DNA of 64,000 bases from Allomuricauda sp. TY007 (lineage in GTDB: Bacteria > Bacteroidota > Bacteroidia > Flavobacteriales > Flavobacteriaceae). This document shows positions 37,991-46,270 of this stretch, piece after piece. Every line of letters begins with the position of its first letter. Positions within the stretch are counted from its first letter, which is position 1. The position numbers and the translations under genes were made by a program. The notes beneath the pieces are model-generated. The model searched no databases, was not told the DNA's origin, and saw only the letters and a program-made list of their open reading frames with translations. The stretch lies in assembly GCF_010468565.1 (NCBI RefSeq), contig NZ_WUEG01000001.1:248001-312000 (forward strand), written 5' to 3'.

Positions 37991-39215
37991 ATTCAGATAT
38001 TTTCCGGAACAGCGAAGCACCAAGTTGTTCCACAATGCCCACCACAAGAGCGTTGCCCATAAAAAAGGCACGTTTGGCATCCGAAATGCCATGTAATTGG
38101 GTGTGATTATCCGGAAACATGTTCAACCGTTCCAATTCAACAGGTAAAAGTCTTCGCAGTCCCTTGGAGGTTTGGACCACGTGCTTAAACCGGGAAGGGG
38201 ATTTACCGCCCTCGCCGGTTATTATGGTTCTGGAAGGTTGATCGAGCGCATCGGGAAAAACCATGCTTCCCTCGCTGTAATTGTATTCAAAACCTGCTTT
38301 GGTCTTGCGTATTTCTTTTTTGCCGCCCTTTAAATATTCCCACTTGGGCAAATCGGCAGCATCAATATAATATTCCGAAGGAATGGAGCCCTTTTCCAAA
38401 ATATCGGAGAGCACCGTTCTTTTTGCATCGTAAGAAGGAATTGTTTTTAGGGTAGATACTTTACCATTAACACAAACCCCGGAGTTTAAAAATGGGGAAA
38501 GTCCTTTTTCTGTGTTGAAATTATTGGACAAAGCCACAAGATCTTCCTCCAAATCAAAGGAAACCAAATTTTGTGCTGTTTGGTCGACCGGAAAAGCAGC
38601 AGAAATAGTTCCTTCTTTCAAAATCCAATCTTTTGGATGGGACTTTAGGAGCTTTTTAAAAATAGGAGTGCCCTTAAAATACGCCATAAAAAAAACGCGC
38701 CTTCGGCGCTGTGGCATTCCATATTCCGCCGCATTTATTACGCGCCATTCCACAGCATAGCCCAAATCCGACAAACTACGGAGCATCACGGCAAAATCTC
38801 GACCCCTTTGGGAAGAAGGGGATTTTAAAAGACGATCCACATTTTCCAAAAAAAGATATTTTGGTTTGTTCTTTTTCTCGGACAAAATTCGATGGATGGA
38901 CCACCACAGCACACCCTTTTTACCAATAAGGCCTTTGGAGTTTTTCAAAGATGTGGCCACGGAATAATCTTGACAGGGAAACCCGCCTACGAGTATATCG
39001 TGGTCGGGAATTTCGGAAGTTTCTACATTTTCAATATTGGTGTTGGAGTGATTCTCTGTTCCAAACCGTGCTTCATAAACCAACGAAGCATGCTGCATTT
39101 TGGTAGAGGGCTCCCATTGATTGCTCCACACTACTTTGTAGTGCCCTGTATTTTCCAATCCCAACCGAAAACCGCCAACTCCGGCAAAAAGTTCACACGC
39201 TTTGAGTTTTTGCAT
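37968..39215 (-). CDS. DNA (cytosine-5) methyltransferase
   Basis: The protein has 415 residues counted from ATG 39213-39215; a TTG two codons upstream is also open, but the ATG puts the usual short lead before motif I. C5-methyltransferase motifs are in canonical order: motif I ELFAGVGGFRLGLE (about 7-20), motif IV with the catalytic Cys GGFPCQDYS (about 76-84), motif VI LFLENVDRLL, motif VIII QRRRRVFFM, a variable target-recognition region (about 190-340) and motif X FFMGNALVVGIVEQLG. It transfers methyl from S-adenosylmethionine to a cytosine in a specific site that cannot be deduced here. It overlaps the probable nuclease gene downstream. Confidence 0.94.
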   Translation of the reverse strand: MQKLKACELFAGVGGFRLGLENTGHYKVVWSNQWEPSTKMQHASLVYEARFGTENHSNTNIENVETSEIPDHDILVGGFPCQDYSVATSLKNSKGLIGKKGVLWWSIHRILSEKKNKPKYLFLENVDRLLKSPSSQRGRDFAVMLRSLSDLGYAVEWRVINAAEYGMPQRRRRVFFMAYFKGTPIFKKLLKSHPKDWILKEGTISAAFPVDQTAQNLVSFDLEEDLVALSNNFNTEKGLSPFLNSGVCVNGKVSTLKTIPSYDAKRTVLSDILEKGSIPSEYYIDAADLPKWEYLKGGKKEIRKTKAGFEYNYSEGSMVFPDALDQPSRTIITGEGGKSPSRFKHVVQTSKGLRRLLPVELERLNMFPDNHTQLHGISDAKRAFFMGNALVVGIVEQLGASLFRKISEFEKQVQS

Positions 39216-39230
39216 GCCCAAAAATAGAAT

Positions 39231-39719
39231 TTATTCTATCTTTTTTAATGTATCGTCATATAAACCTATCAAGATGCTGTTTCCTTCAGCATCTATCTTC
39301 AGGCAGCCGTATTTGGCGTTTTCATACTTTTCCGCTTCCCCTTCTTGAAAAAAATAGGATTCTGCACCAATGCGTATGCCCCACCATTTTTTTGCGGAGT
39401 ATTTAACGATGTGTTCATTTGTACCAATGGAATCGTTATTGTGCAAAACCCTGATTTTTTGTGCTACCCCGTCAGCATTGGGCTCAATGGCACACAAACC
39501 ACGTGGTGGAATACTGTCGTGGACCATTTCGCTTGCCAATTTATACTGCAGGCGCATGTAATCCCCTTGAATCAAAGACCTGGGATCGACCGGGGCCAGT
39601 TCCATGAGCACCAATGTTCCATTGTCCAATAGCTTTTCCTTTTTGAAGATGGAATAATTGAAAAATCCCAAAAAAAGAAAAAGGTTTAGGAGTATAATGA
39701 TCCAGCTATACTTTTTCAT
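39231..39719 (-). CDS. GDYXXLXY domain membrane-anchored protein
   Basis: The 162-residue protein has one N-terminal membrane segment (about 5-23) and a beta-rich domain that carries the family motif IQGDYMRLQYKLA (about 61-73). The start is ATG 39717-39719, which overlaps the DUF4401 gene end by 14 bases. The longer open frame reaching 39788 is unlikely because it would overlap DUF4401 further and place the membrane segment inside. These proteins are encoded with DUF4401 and DUF2157 proteins in many bacteria; the function is unknown. Confidence 0.85.
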   Translation of the reverse strand: MKKYSWIIILLNLFLFLGFFNYSIFKKEKLLDNGTLVLMELAPVDPRSLIQGDYMRLQYKLASEMVHDSIPPRGLCAIEPNADGVAQKIRVLHNNDSIGTNEHIVKYSAKKWWGIRIGAESYFFQEGEAEKYENAKYGCLKIDAEGNSILIGLYDDTLKKIE

Positions 39720-40785
39720 GGGTTTTGGTTTTTTTGGTGAAGAACAGATAAAAAACAAGGAACACCACTCCTGATGAAAACAGAACAATGGATTTTGTCA
39801 ATAAACTTAGGTTAAGGTCATAATAATACTGCGACACAAAGTAAACCAAGGCTACGATTCCTACCCCCAAACCTGTTTTATGGTTTATCAAAAAGCTTAA
39901 AAGAACAATAAGTATGGCCCCGGAAATAGCGGGAGCAAAAAGTGTGGGCAAGAGGGTAAGAAAGCACAGTACATAAGCAACCCATTTGTTCTTTGTTGAC
40001 CGTACTTGAAGTGTTTTTAGAACGTGGGAGGCCAAGTATAAAATAAAGAAAAAAGAAGCAATGGAAGACATCCAAATCAAGTTTTTGGATATGGGAACAA
40101 GCCCGTTCTTGCCAATGGCAACGAGGCCAAAAAGCAAAGAAAAAATAAGCCCAATGCGCAAAGGGCCATATAATTTTGCCAATTTGGGATGAGCAGTCAA
40201 AAGGGAGGCCTCGTTCAAAAAACAATACGAAAGGGCAATCGTGTAAAACAGCACATAGCCGTGTATGGCATCGGGAATGTTGTATGAAATGATCAAGAAC
40301 AAAAAAGCAGCACCAATAGCGAGCACGGAAATAAAAGAGATAACATAGTTTTGGGTAAAGAACAGGCTGCTCAGGGCAATTAGAACGATTAAAAACGCAA
40401 CATGTTCTTCCTGCACGTTATGATGCATTGCCATGCCCAAAATAAAAAGGACAAACCCGAGCACATAAATGGATACGCTAAACGTATCAATAATCAATGT
40501 TTCATATTTTTTGTTGATGCCAATGGCTGTTCCAATAAGCACGATACCCAAGACCACGGAGCTCCATTCAGAATCCAAAACATCAAGAAGGAACAAAACC
40601 ACGATAAAAGCAGCAGAGGCCAAAATACCTCCAAGAACCGAAAGGATTTTTATGGCCAAACTGGCTTTCTCCCCTTTATTACTCTGATAATTGGCAAGGA
40701 TTTTACGTTCATCACAAGTAAATCCGCTTCCTTCGGAGGAACGTATGGTATTCAACAAATTTTTTATGTTTTCTATCCTGTCCAT
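39706..40785 (-). CDS. DUF4401 multi-pass membrane protein
   Basis: The 359-residue protein has a short soluble N-terminus (about 1-38) and then roughly ten hydrophobic helices to the C-terminus. It is the middle gene of the DUF2157-DUF4401-GDYXXLXY trio, with 13- and 14-base overlaps at both ends that imply a complex of stoichiometric partners in the inner membrane. The family has no proven function. Confidence 0.83.
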   Translation of the reverse strand: MDRIENIKNLLNTIRSSEGSGFTCDERKILANYQSNKGEKASLAIKILSVLGGILASAAFIVVLFLLDVLDSEWSSVVLGIVLIGTAIGINKKYETLIIDTFSVSIYVLGFVLFILGMAMHHNVQEEHVAFLIVLIALSSLFFTQNYVISFISVLAIGAAFLFLIISYNIPDAIHGYVLFYTIALSYCFLNEASLLTAHPKLAKLYGPLRIGLIFSLLFGLVAIGKNGLVPISKNLIWMSSIASFFFILYLASHVLKTLQVRSTKNKWVAYVLCFLTLLPTLFAPAISGAILIVLLSFLINHKTGLGVGIVALVYFVSQYYYDLNLSLLTKSIVLFSSGVVFLVFYLFFTKKTKTHEKV

Positions 40786-41729
40786 TTTTTTTGAAGGTTC
40801 ACTAAGGTTTTTATCAATAAGGATATGCTGGCAATAATGAACAGACCAATGACAAATAGCATGCCCGCATCTTCAGAAATATTGAGGAGAAAAGCACAAA
40901 AAACAATGATGGCCCCGAAGGGAATGACGGACAGATAGAACAGGTTTCGCGTTATTTTCCCATACCACAGCCCTGAGCAAAAAAATAAAAAAACAAAGAC
41001 CAACAGCACATAAAAAGAAGCATCTTTCTTATCCATGATACCGCCAGATACTCCAATTGTGCCAATGGTTGTTGCCGCCAAAATCAAAATATTGGTAAAC
41101 CAAGTCGGATACGCTTTTAGTCTTGTTAATTTGGGCAGTGCAATAAAAAGTATAGAAAACAGGGTGTTCACGCCAAAAAGCAAGATACTGAGAAACATGG
41201 CATCCCAAGTAAGGGACACCTGTTCGGCATAAAGCACAATAGTTATGTTGATGAGCGCAATATAAACCAACCATAACAGGGAAAAATTGGAAATAACCGC
41301 CCAAACAGTAATGAACAAGGTCCAAACAAGAAAAAGATCGTATGCATTGGCCCCCGTTTGGTATACCTGTCCAAAAACAGCGTAAAGAACACCAACAAGA
41401 ACCGAGGCCACGGTAAGCAATGATTTTTTGATAAAAGGCTTTGCCCTAAAAAAATAGATGGACAAAAAAACCAAAACAATAAGCGCTTCAACGAGGCCAA
41501 GTTTAAAAAACTTGTGCATCTGCGACCAGTTAAAGGCGAAGAAGAAAATAATACCGGCAATACAAAAGGAAAGGCCCATGCCCAGGAACAGCAGCGATAA
41601 AAAACGTTGCCAAGCAGTCTTATCGGGATAAATATGGTGGAGCAAGGTCTTAGAGACCCCACTTTTTGACCAATTACTGTGCTGGCTTATGGTCTGTATA
41701 TCTTCCCGTTCAATTTTTGCCATAGGCAT
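40773..41729 (-). CDS. DUF2157 multi-pass membrane protein
   Basis: The 318-residue protein has a soluble helical N-terminal region (about 1-40) and eight to nine membrane helices. It is the first gene of the leftward trio with DUF4401 and GDYXXLXY. Two start codons are possible (ATG at 41729 and at 41723). A 13-bp palindrome (AGCTGT-A-ACAGCT, 41745-41757) and a TATTTTTA box (41737-41744, minus strand) lie directly upstream and may be its control region. Confidence 0.83.
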   Translation of the reverse strand: MPMAKIEREDIQTISQHSNWSKSGVSKTLLHHIYPDKTAWQRFLSLLFLGMGLSFCIAGIIFFFAFNWSQMHKFFKLGLVEALIVLVFLSIYFFRAKPFIKKSLLTVASVLVGVLYAVFGQVYQTGANAYDLFLVWTLFITVWAVISNFSLLWLVYIALINITIVLYAEQVSLTWDAMFLSILLFGVNTLFSILFIALPKLTRLKAYPTWFTNILILAATTIGTIGVSGGIMDKKDASFYVLLVFVFLFFCSGLWYGKITRNLFYLSVIPFGAIIVFCAFLLNISEDAGMLFVIGLFIIASISLLIKTLVNLQKKWTG

Positions 41730-41736
41730 TATTTGC

Positions 41737-41757
41737 TAAAAATAAGCTGTAACAGCT
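41737..41757 (-). promoter_or_regulatory. Candidate promoter and operator of the DUF2157 operon
   Basis: On the minus strand TATTTTTA (7 of 8 to TAnnTTTG) starts 15 bases upstream of the DUF2157 ATG. It is directly preceded by the palindrome AGCTGT-A-ACAGCT (41745-41757), a plausible repressor site within the promoter spacer. Confidence 0.3.
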
Positions 41758-41873
41758 ATTCAAAGGAAAATTAGTGAATATCGGACGATTAATGTGGGGA
41801 CATTTGATAATTGCCGTATTTGGTTTGATGAATGCGGTATATGGATTGAAAGACGAACCGAAGAAACAACACC

Positions 41874-43499
41874 CTACTTTAAAATTGCAGCGTATTTGGA
41901 ACTATCGGCCAACAATTCTTTTGCGGTCAATATGGCATCGTCGTGGGTCAAATAGTATTTGTAAAGCCCATCCCGGTAAAAATATCGGGCTATGATCTCA
42001 TCTTCCAACTTCTTTTGGATTTCCTTTTTAAAGGTGTCCAAAGCGGTTATTTTACCTCTATTCACGGCCAAAAGAAGGTCTTTGTACTTTTCTTGGACAT
42101 CACCTCCCAATAAAGTGTCATCACCGTTCATGGATTCTTCCAAAAGCTTTTCCGTTTTGGTCTGATAGGAGAAGTTCTGCTCTTGGGCATAGGTTTTAAA
42201 TGCGTTATAATCACCATCGGAAAAATTAAAATTTTCCACCGAATCAAAATTGTGGTCGTAGAAATAATCCGTGGCAAAATCAAAAACGATATTGTTTTCC
42301 TCCAACGCATCAATAAGGGAGTTGGTTTTTAAAGATTCAATGGTAATGTCTGGCATTACTCCTCCACCATCCCATACTTTTCGCCCGTTTCTGGTGGTGA
42401 ATTCTTTAAAATCAGTGTTTCGAACGGCATTGCCCTGTGCATCGCGGTTCCAATAGTCCAACGACTGGATGCATCTACCTGAGGGGGTGTAATATCTTGA
42501 TATGGTTACTTTTAACTGTGTTCCGTAAGTAAGTTTTAAGGGGCGTTGTACCAAACCTTTACCAAAACTTCGGGCCCCAACAATTACGGCACGGTCCAAA
42601 TCCTGAAGTCCGCCCGAAACAATTTCACTGGCCGAAGCACTTTTTCCATCGATCAGGACAACAAGGGGAATGGCTTCATCCTCTGGCTTGTTTTTGGTTC
42701 TGTATTCCTGATTGAACTTTTTTACCTTGGATTTCGTGGTCACGATCAACTCTCCCTTGGGCACAAAAAGGTTGGTTACATTGATGGCTTCGGATAGCAA
42801 CCCTCCGGGGTTTCCCCTAAGGTCCAAGACCAATCTTTCTGCACCCTGGCCTTTAAGGTCCTGCATGGCCAATTGGGTTTGTTTGGAAGCTTTTCTGTTG
42901 AATCGCGACAATACGATATACCCCGTTTTGTCATCGATCATATCGTAAAAGGGAACAGCGTCTACCTCTACACCTTCGCGGGTAATGGTTGCGGTCTTGG
43001 TTTCTCCTTGTCTTAAAAAGGTGACATCAACCGAGGAGTTGTTGGCCCCTTTTAGGAGTTCTCCGGCATTATCATCGAAATCGGCAACCAAGGTTTCTCC
43101 AATTTTAATAATTTCATCTCCGGCCTTTAGGCCTGCTTTGTCGGCGGCATACCCTTGATAGGGCTCAACCACCACCAATTTATTTTCATAAGAGCGAACA
43201 AGGGCACCAATGCCCGAATACTCGCCCGAATTATTGATTTTGTATGATTCAACATCCTGCTCGTTCAAAAACTGGGTATAGGGATCCAGTTCACTCAACA
43301 TGTTTTTTATGGCGGAATCCATCAGCTCTGCCGGATTGGTTTCGTCCACATAATTCATGTTGAGTTCTTTAAAGAGCGTAGTAAAGATTTCTATTTGTTT
43401 GGCAATCTCAAAAAAGTCACTTTTAAAACTGCTGGCACCAACCAAAACCGCGAGTGCCAAAACGGGAATCAAAACCTGTTTTTTAATCAATCTTTTCAT
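41874..43499 (-). CDS. S41 family C-terminal processing peptidase
   Basis: The 541-residue exported protease has an N-terminal signal or anchor (about 7-24), a PDZ domain (about 90-170) and the S41 core. The core has the catalytic Ser in GKSASASEIVSG (near 285-296) and the Lys in SFGKGLVQ (near 309-316). Such enzymes cleave the C-termini of periplasmic proteins after PDZ recognition. The C-terminal 150 residues are a charged extension typical of Bacteroidota homologues. Its ATG lies inside the 3' end of the rnpA fusion gene (17-base overlap), so the two are cotranscribed; rnpA followed by an S41 peptidase is, as I recall, a usual flavobacterial order. Confidence 0.92.
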   Translation of the reverse strand: MKRLIKKQVLIPVLALAVLVGASSFKSDFFEIAKQIEIFTTLFKELNMNYVDETNPAELMDSAIKNMLSELDPYTQFLNEQDVESYKINNSGEYSGIGALVRSYENKLVVVEPYQGYAADKAGLKAGDEIIKIGETLVADFDDNAGELLKGANNSSVDVTFLRQGETKTATITREGVEVDAVPFYDMIDDKTGYIVLSRFNRKASKQTQLAMQDLKGQGAERLVLDLRGNPGGLLSEAINVTNLFVPKGELIVTTKSKVKKFNQEYRTKNKPEDEAIPLVVLIDGKSASASEIVSGGLQDLDRAVIVGARSFGKGLVQRPLKLTYGTQLKVTISRYYTPSGRCIQSLDYWNRDAQGNAVRNTDFKEFTTRNGRKVWDGGGVMPDITIESLKTNSLIDALEENNIVFDFATDYFYDHNFDSVENFNFSDGDYNAFKTYAQEQNFSYQTKTEKLLEESMNGDDTLLGGDVQEKYKDLLLAVNRGKITALDTFKKEIQKKLEDEIIARYFYRDGLYKYYLTHDDAILTAKELLADSSKYAAILK

Positions 43500-44289
43500 G
43501 GAATTCTTTTTTTATAAAGGCCTCTAACAGCTTTTTCATGGCTGCATCAACTTCATTAAAACTTGGGGTCTTCTTGCCAAGGTATAAAAATATGAACGCA
43601 AAATTTCCCTCAATGTTGTTAAAAATGAGGGGTTTGTTGTGTCTGTAAGCCTCCCTTAAAAGCCGCTTGATGCGGTTACGGTCTACTGCAGATTTGAATT
43701 GTCTTTTTGGGGCGACCACAGCAACTTTTACAGGCACCTCATCCTTAAAATTGGTGTTGAGGTAAATCAGCTTTAAAGGGAATTCACGCAGATTTTTACC
43801 TTCCGCAAAAAGCGTTTCGAAGATTTTTTTGTTGGTGAGCTTTTCTTTTTTGGGAAAGGATAAATCAAAATTGTCCCCTTGAGGGGACCTTAGGGGTGTT
43901 TTTTCTTTTTTTGAATAAGGTTTTTCACTTTGCATATCAGATACGACTTCTTGTAAGGTCATCAAAACACTAAACATATTGTTTTTAACCTCACTATCCT
44001 GTAAGCGAACCAAATGTACACCTACTTTTTCTAGTTGTTGCTCTCTTTGTGCATCCTTATCATACTTAAACTCATGGGATACTCCATCAATTTCAATAGC
44101 GAGTAGCAATTCGTGGCAATAAAAATCCACAATATACTCAAGCAATGGAACTTGCCGATGGAATTGTACACCCAAAGCTCGCTGCTTTATCTTTTGCCAT
44201 AGCAGAACTTCAGAAAGTGTGCTGTCTTTCCGTAGTTGTTTTGCAAACGCTTTCAACTTTGGATTGTATGGAATAATCTTGTTTTTCAA
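43483..44289 (-). CDS. rnpA: DUF559 endonuclease domain fused in frame to ribonuclease P protein component (RnpA)
   Basis: The frame has 268 residues. Residues 1 to about 118 form a DUF559 (Vsr-like PD-(D/E)XK) nuclease with EYIVDFYCHELLLAIEIDGVSH-type catalytic Asp55 and Glu66-x-Asp68. Residues 131-141 (TPLRSPQGDNF) are the translated left arm of a 31-bp inverted repeat. Residues from about 144 are a complete RnpA with the signature VDRNRIKRLLREAYR. RnpA binds the RNase P RNA for tRNA 5' maturation and is essential. The start TTG at 44287-44289 fits the DUF559 family opening. RnpA has no start of its own after the repeat; the nearest ATG is Met119 (43935). So RnpA must be made as a fusion or from Met119. 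It overlaps the S41 gene by 17 bases. Confidence 0.85.
   Translation of the reverse strand: MKNKIIPYNPKLKAFAKQLRKDSTLSEVLLWQKIKQRALGVQFHRQVPLLEYIVDFYCHELLLAIEIDGVSHEFKYDKDAQREQQLEKVGVHLVRLQDSEVKNNMFSVLMTLQEVVSDMQSEKPYSKKEKTPLRSPQGDNFDLSFPKKEKLTNKKIFETLFAEGKNLREFPLKLIYLNTNFKDEVPVKVAVVAPKRQFKSAVDRNRIKRLLREAYRHNKPLIFNNIEGNFAFIFLYLGKKTPSFNEVDAAMKKLLEAFIKKEFHEKID
43870..43900. repeat. Left arm of the DUF559 cassette inverted repeat (translated)
   Basis: The 31 bases are an exact reverse complement of 44330-44360. The arm itself contains a 6-bp hairpin GTCCCC/GGGGAC and a second CCTTAGGGG palindrome. It is read in frame as TPLRSPQGDNF within the RnpA fusion. Confidence 0.85.
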
Positions 44290-44329
44290 AGTGATTAAAA
44301 CCTAAATATATCAAGAATATTTGACGGAG

Positions 44330-44360
44330 AACACCCCTAAGGTCCCCTCAAGGGGACAAT
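44330..44360. repeat. Right arm of the DUF559 cassette inverted repeat
   Basis: Exact reverse complement of 43870-43900; the match stops at both flanks (43869/44361 and 43901/44329), which sets the unit's borders. Confidence 0.85.
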
Positions 44361-44388
44361 AAAGAAAGGGCGACACAATCGGCCACCC
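44361..44388 (-). terminator. Terminator of the M1 peptidase gene
   Basis: On the minus strand the stem GGGTGGC/GTCGCCC (with two G-T pairs, 7-base loop) is followed by TTTCTTT. It lies 28 bases after the M1 peptidase stop and ends exactly at the border of the DUF559 cassette. Confidence 0.55.
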
Positions 44389-44416
44389 TTAATTATGTTT
44401 AATATGAAAGAGGGAC

Positions 44417-46267
44417 TTATTCCTCTGCCTGATATACGTTGTTTTCCCCATTTACATCCGCCATCAATTGCGATGGGTCTATCATAATGGCTTGAACATT
44501 GTCCAAAGGCATATCCAACGTAAACTCGTAAGTTGGGTAAGCCCAGGGCCAATCCTCCAAAACAGTGCGATTTAGATTAGGGTAAGGGTTATCTTTTTCC
44601 CCATACATCATGCGCAATGGCACATAGTACGTTTCTTGTATTCCATCGGCACCTACAACTAAAATATCCAAAGGCATGGGCATTTCACCAATGCGTTCCA
44701 TGGTTACCTTGGTCTTGTCTCCATCAGCCTCAACACTTTTAATACCGTAATCAATGGTATTGGTTGTCTGTGTCCAATCGGTCAAGTACCAATCAAGTTC
44801 CATTCCCGATACTTTTTCTGCGGTTCTTTTGATGTCGTTGGGCACGGGGTGCTTAAACTTGAAGTCTTCGAAATATTTTTGAATGGTTTCCATCAGTTTA
44901 TCTTGACCAATTATGTACCCCAGTTGAGAAAGGAATATGGATCCTTTGCTGTAAGCTGAAACACCATAAGCAAAATTCGTAGGGTATCTATCGGCATGGG
45001 TGGACTGTGGCATTTCCAAACCGGAGTTGACCAGGGCATAATAGCCCCTATACGATCCCTCGAAAGGGTTTTGCTTGTTCTGTTCCATAATTTGATTCAT
45101 GCACAGGCTACTGATAAAGGAAGTGAAACCCTCGTCCATCCACTCGTGTTTGGACTCGTTGGTTGCCAGTACATGTTGGAACCATGAGTGCGCCATTTCG
45201 TGCACCATTACCCCGACCAAACTACCAAATTCGCGTTCGCCAGTGATTAAAGTGCTCATGGCATACTCCATTCCGCCATCGCCTCCTTGAATTACTGAAT
45301 ATTGTTCGTAAGGGTATTTCCCTATGTTTTTGCTAAAAAAGGTCATCGCTTCGGCCGTTTTGGGCTGAAGTTTTTTCCAGTTTTCATTGAATTCTGGGTT
45401 GTCTTTGTACAGGAAATGAAGCGTTGGCCCATCTTCCATTTTATAAGTATCGTGAATATATTCCGGGTCGGCCGCCCACATAAAATCGTGTACTTTGGGT
45501 GCTTTAAAGTGCCAAGTCAATGTTTTGCCTTTGGTTTTTACTTTGGTGCCGGGCGTTTCATATCCATGTCCAATTTCTTGCGGGTTTTGAAGATATCCAG
45601 AACCTCCGACCGTGTAATCTTTGTCCAAAGTGATTTTCACATCAAAATCGCCCCACACGCCATGGAATTCACGGGCTATATAAGGATTTGGGTGCCACCC
45701 TTCAAAATCGTATTCCGAAAGTTTGGGGTACCATTGGCTCATGGAAAGGGCAACACCTTCTTTACTGTTTCTTCCCGAACGTCTTATTTGAAGGGGAACT
45801 TGACCTTCAAAAGACATTTCCAAGGTCGTTTTTCCTCCTGGGGGAATAGGTTTCACCAAATCCACCACAAGAATGGTTCCTTCTTCGGTAAAAGTAACGG
45901 GTTGACCGTCCTGCGCTAGGGATTTGGCATGCAAATACCCCATTTCACTTTCCGAAAGCGATGCGATCCTGCTTTTCCCGTCTTCCATCATCCTTTTATC
46001 CGGGTCTTTGATGTTTTGGAGCCTGATATCCATTTCACTACCGGGCTGAAAGGCATTGTAGTACAAATGATAAAAAACACGGCTCAATTCATCCGGAGAA
46101 TTGTTGGTATAGACCAATTTTTGGGTGCCGGTGTACTGGTATGTTTTCACATCCATTTGTACATCCATGGTATAGTCCACGTGCTGTTGCCAGTCACTTG
46201 ATTGCGCACTTAAAAAAAGAGTGGCCCCGAAAAAGGCTGTAAAAAAGAGGGATTGTAAACGCTTCAT
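44417..46267 (-). CDS. Secreted M1 family metallopeptidase
   Basis: The 616-residue gluzincin has a signal peptide (about 1-20, TAFFGATLFLSAQ), an N-terminal beta saddle and the zinc motif HEMAHSW (His near 356 and 360). The distal Glu lies in EWMDEGF 19-20 residues later, and the exopeptidase-type GGMEYA motif sits upstream. M1 enzymes trim amino acids from the N-termini of peptides; export suggests nutrient or turnover functions in the periplasm. The start follows the S8 peptidase stop by 3 bases, so MBL hydrolase, S8 and M1 form one leftward unit. Confidence 0.93.
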   Translation of the reverse strand: MKRLQSLFFTAFFGATLFLSAQSSDWQQHVDYTMDVQMDVKTYQYTGTQKLVYTNNSPDELSRVFYHLYYNAFQPGSEMDIRLQNIKDPDKRMMEDGKSRIASLSESEMGYLHAKSLAQDGQPVTFTEEGTILVVDLVKPIPPGGKTTLEMSFEGQVPLQIRRSGRNSKEGVALSMSQWYPKLSEYDFEGWHPNPYIAREFHGVWGDFDVKITLDKDYTVGGSGYLQNPQEIGHGYETPGTKVKTKGKTLTWHFKAPKVHDFMWAADPEYIHDTYKMEDGPTLHFLYKDNPEFNENWKKLQPKTAEAMTFFSKNIGKYPYEQYSVIQGGDGGMEYAMSTLITGEREFGSLVGVMVHEMAHSWFQHVLATNESKHEWMDEGFTSFISSLCMNQIMEQNKQNPFEGSYRGYYALVNSGLEMPQSTHADRYPTNFAYGVSAYSKGSIFLSQLGYIIGQDKLMETIQKYFEDFKFKHPVPNDIKRTAEKVSGMELDWYLTDWTQTTNTIDYGIKSVEADGDKTKVTMERIGEMPMPLDILVVGADGIQETYYVPLRMMYGEKDNPYPNLNRTVLEDWPWAYPTYEFTLDMPLDNVQAIMIDPSQLMADVNGENNVYQAEE

Positions 46268-46270
46268 ATA

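Larger units (their letters stand above)
43870..44360. mobile_element. DUF559 endonuclease cassette bounded by 31-bp inverted repeats
   Basis: The 491-bp unit is delimited by perfect 31-bp inverted repeats (43870-43900 and 44330-44360) that contain the hairpin GTCCCCTTGAGGGGAC. Inside, 40 bases from the right arm, a TTG starts the DUF559 frame, which runs leftward out through the left arm into rnpA. The right end abuts the T-run of the M1 peptidase terminator. A nuclease gene within palindromic arms recalls REP-associated transposase units (RAYTs), but with a Vsr-like nuclease. Mobility is inferred, not shown; no target duplication is obvious. Confidence 0.6.

Noticed and set aside
37991..38092. 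Upstream extension of the probable nuclease gene to an ATG at 38092
   Set aside because: These codons are the methyltransferase motif X region read in another frame; the peptide is Trp-rich and unlike the rest.
39497..39510. CCACGTGG as a second parS
   Set aside because: Only the central 8 bases match; the outer bases differ from GTTCCACGTGGAAC.
41774..41995. Small rightward frame with a hydrophobic start
   Set aside because: It runs through the 3' end of the S41 gene on the other strand and begins with GTG without promoter; chance is likelier.
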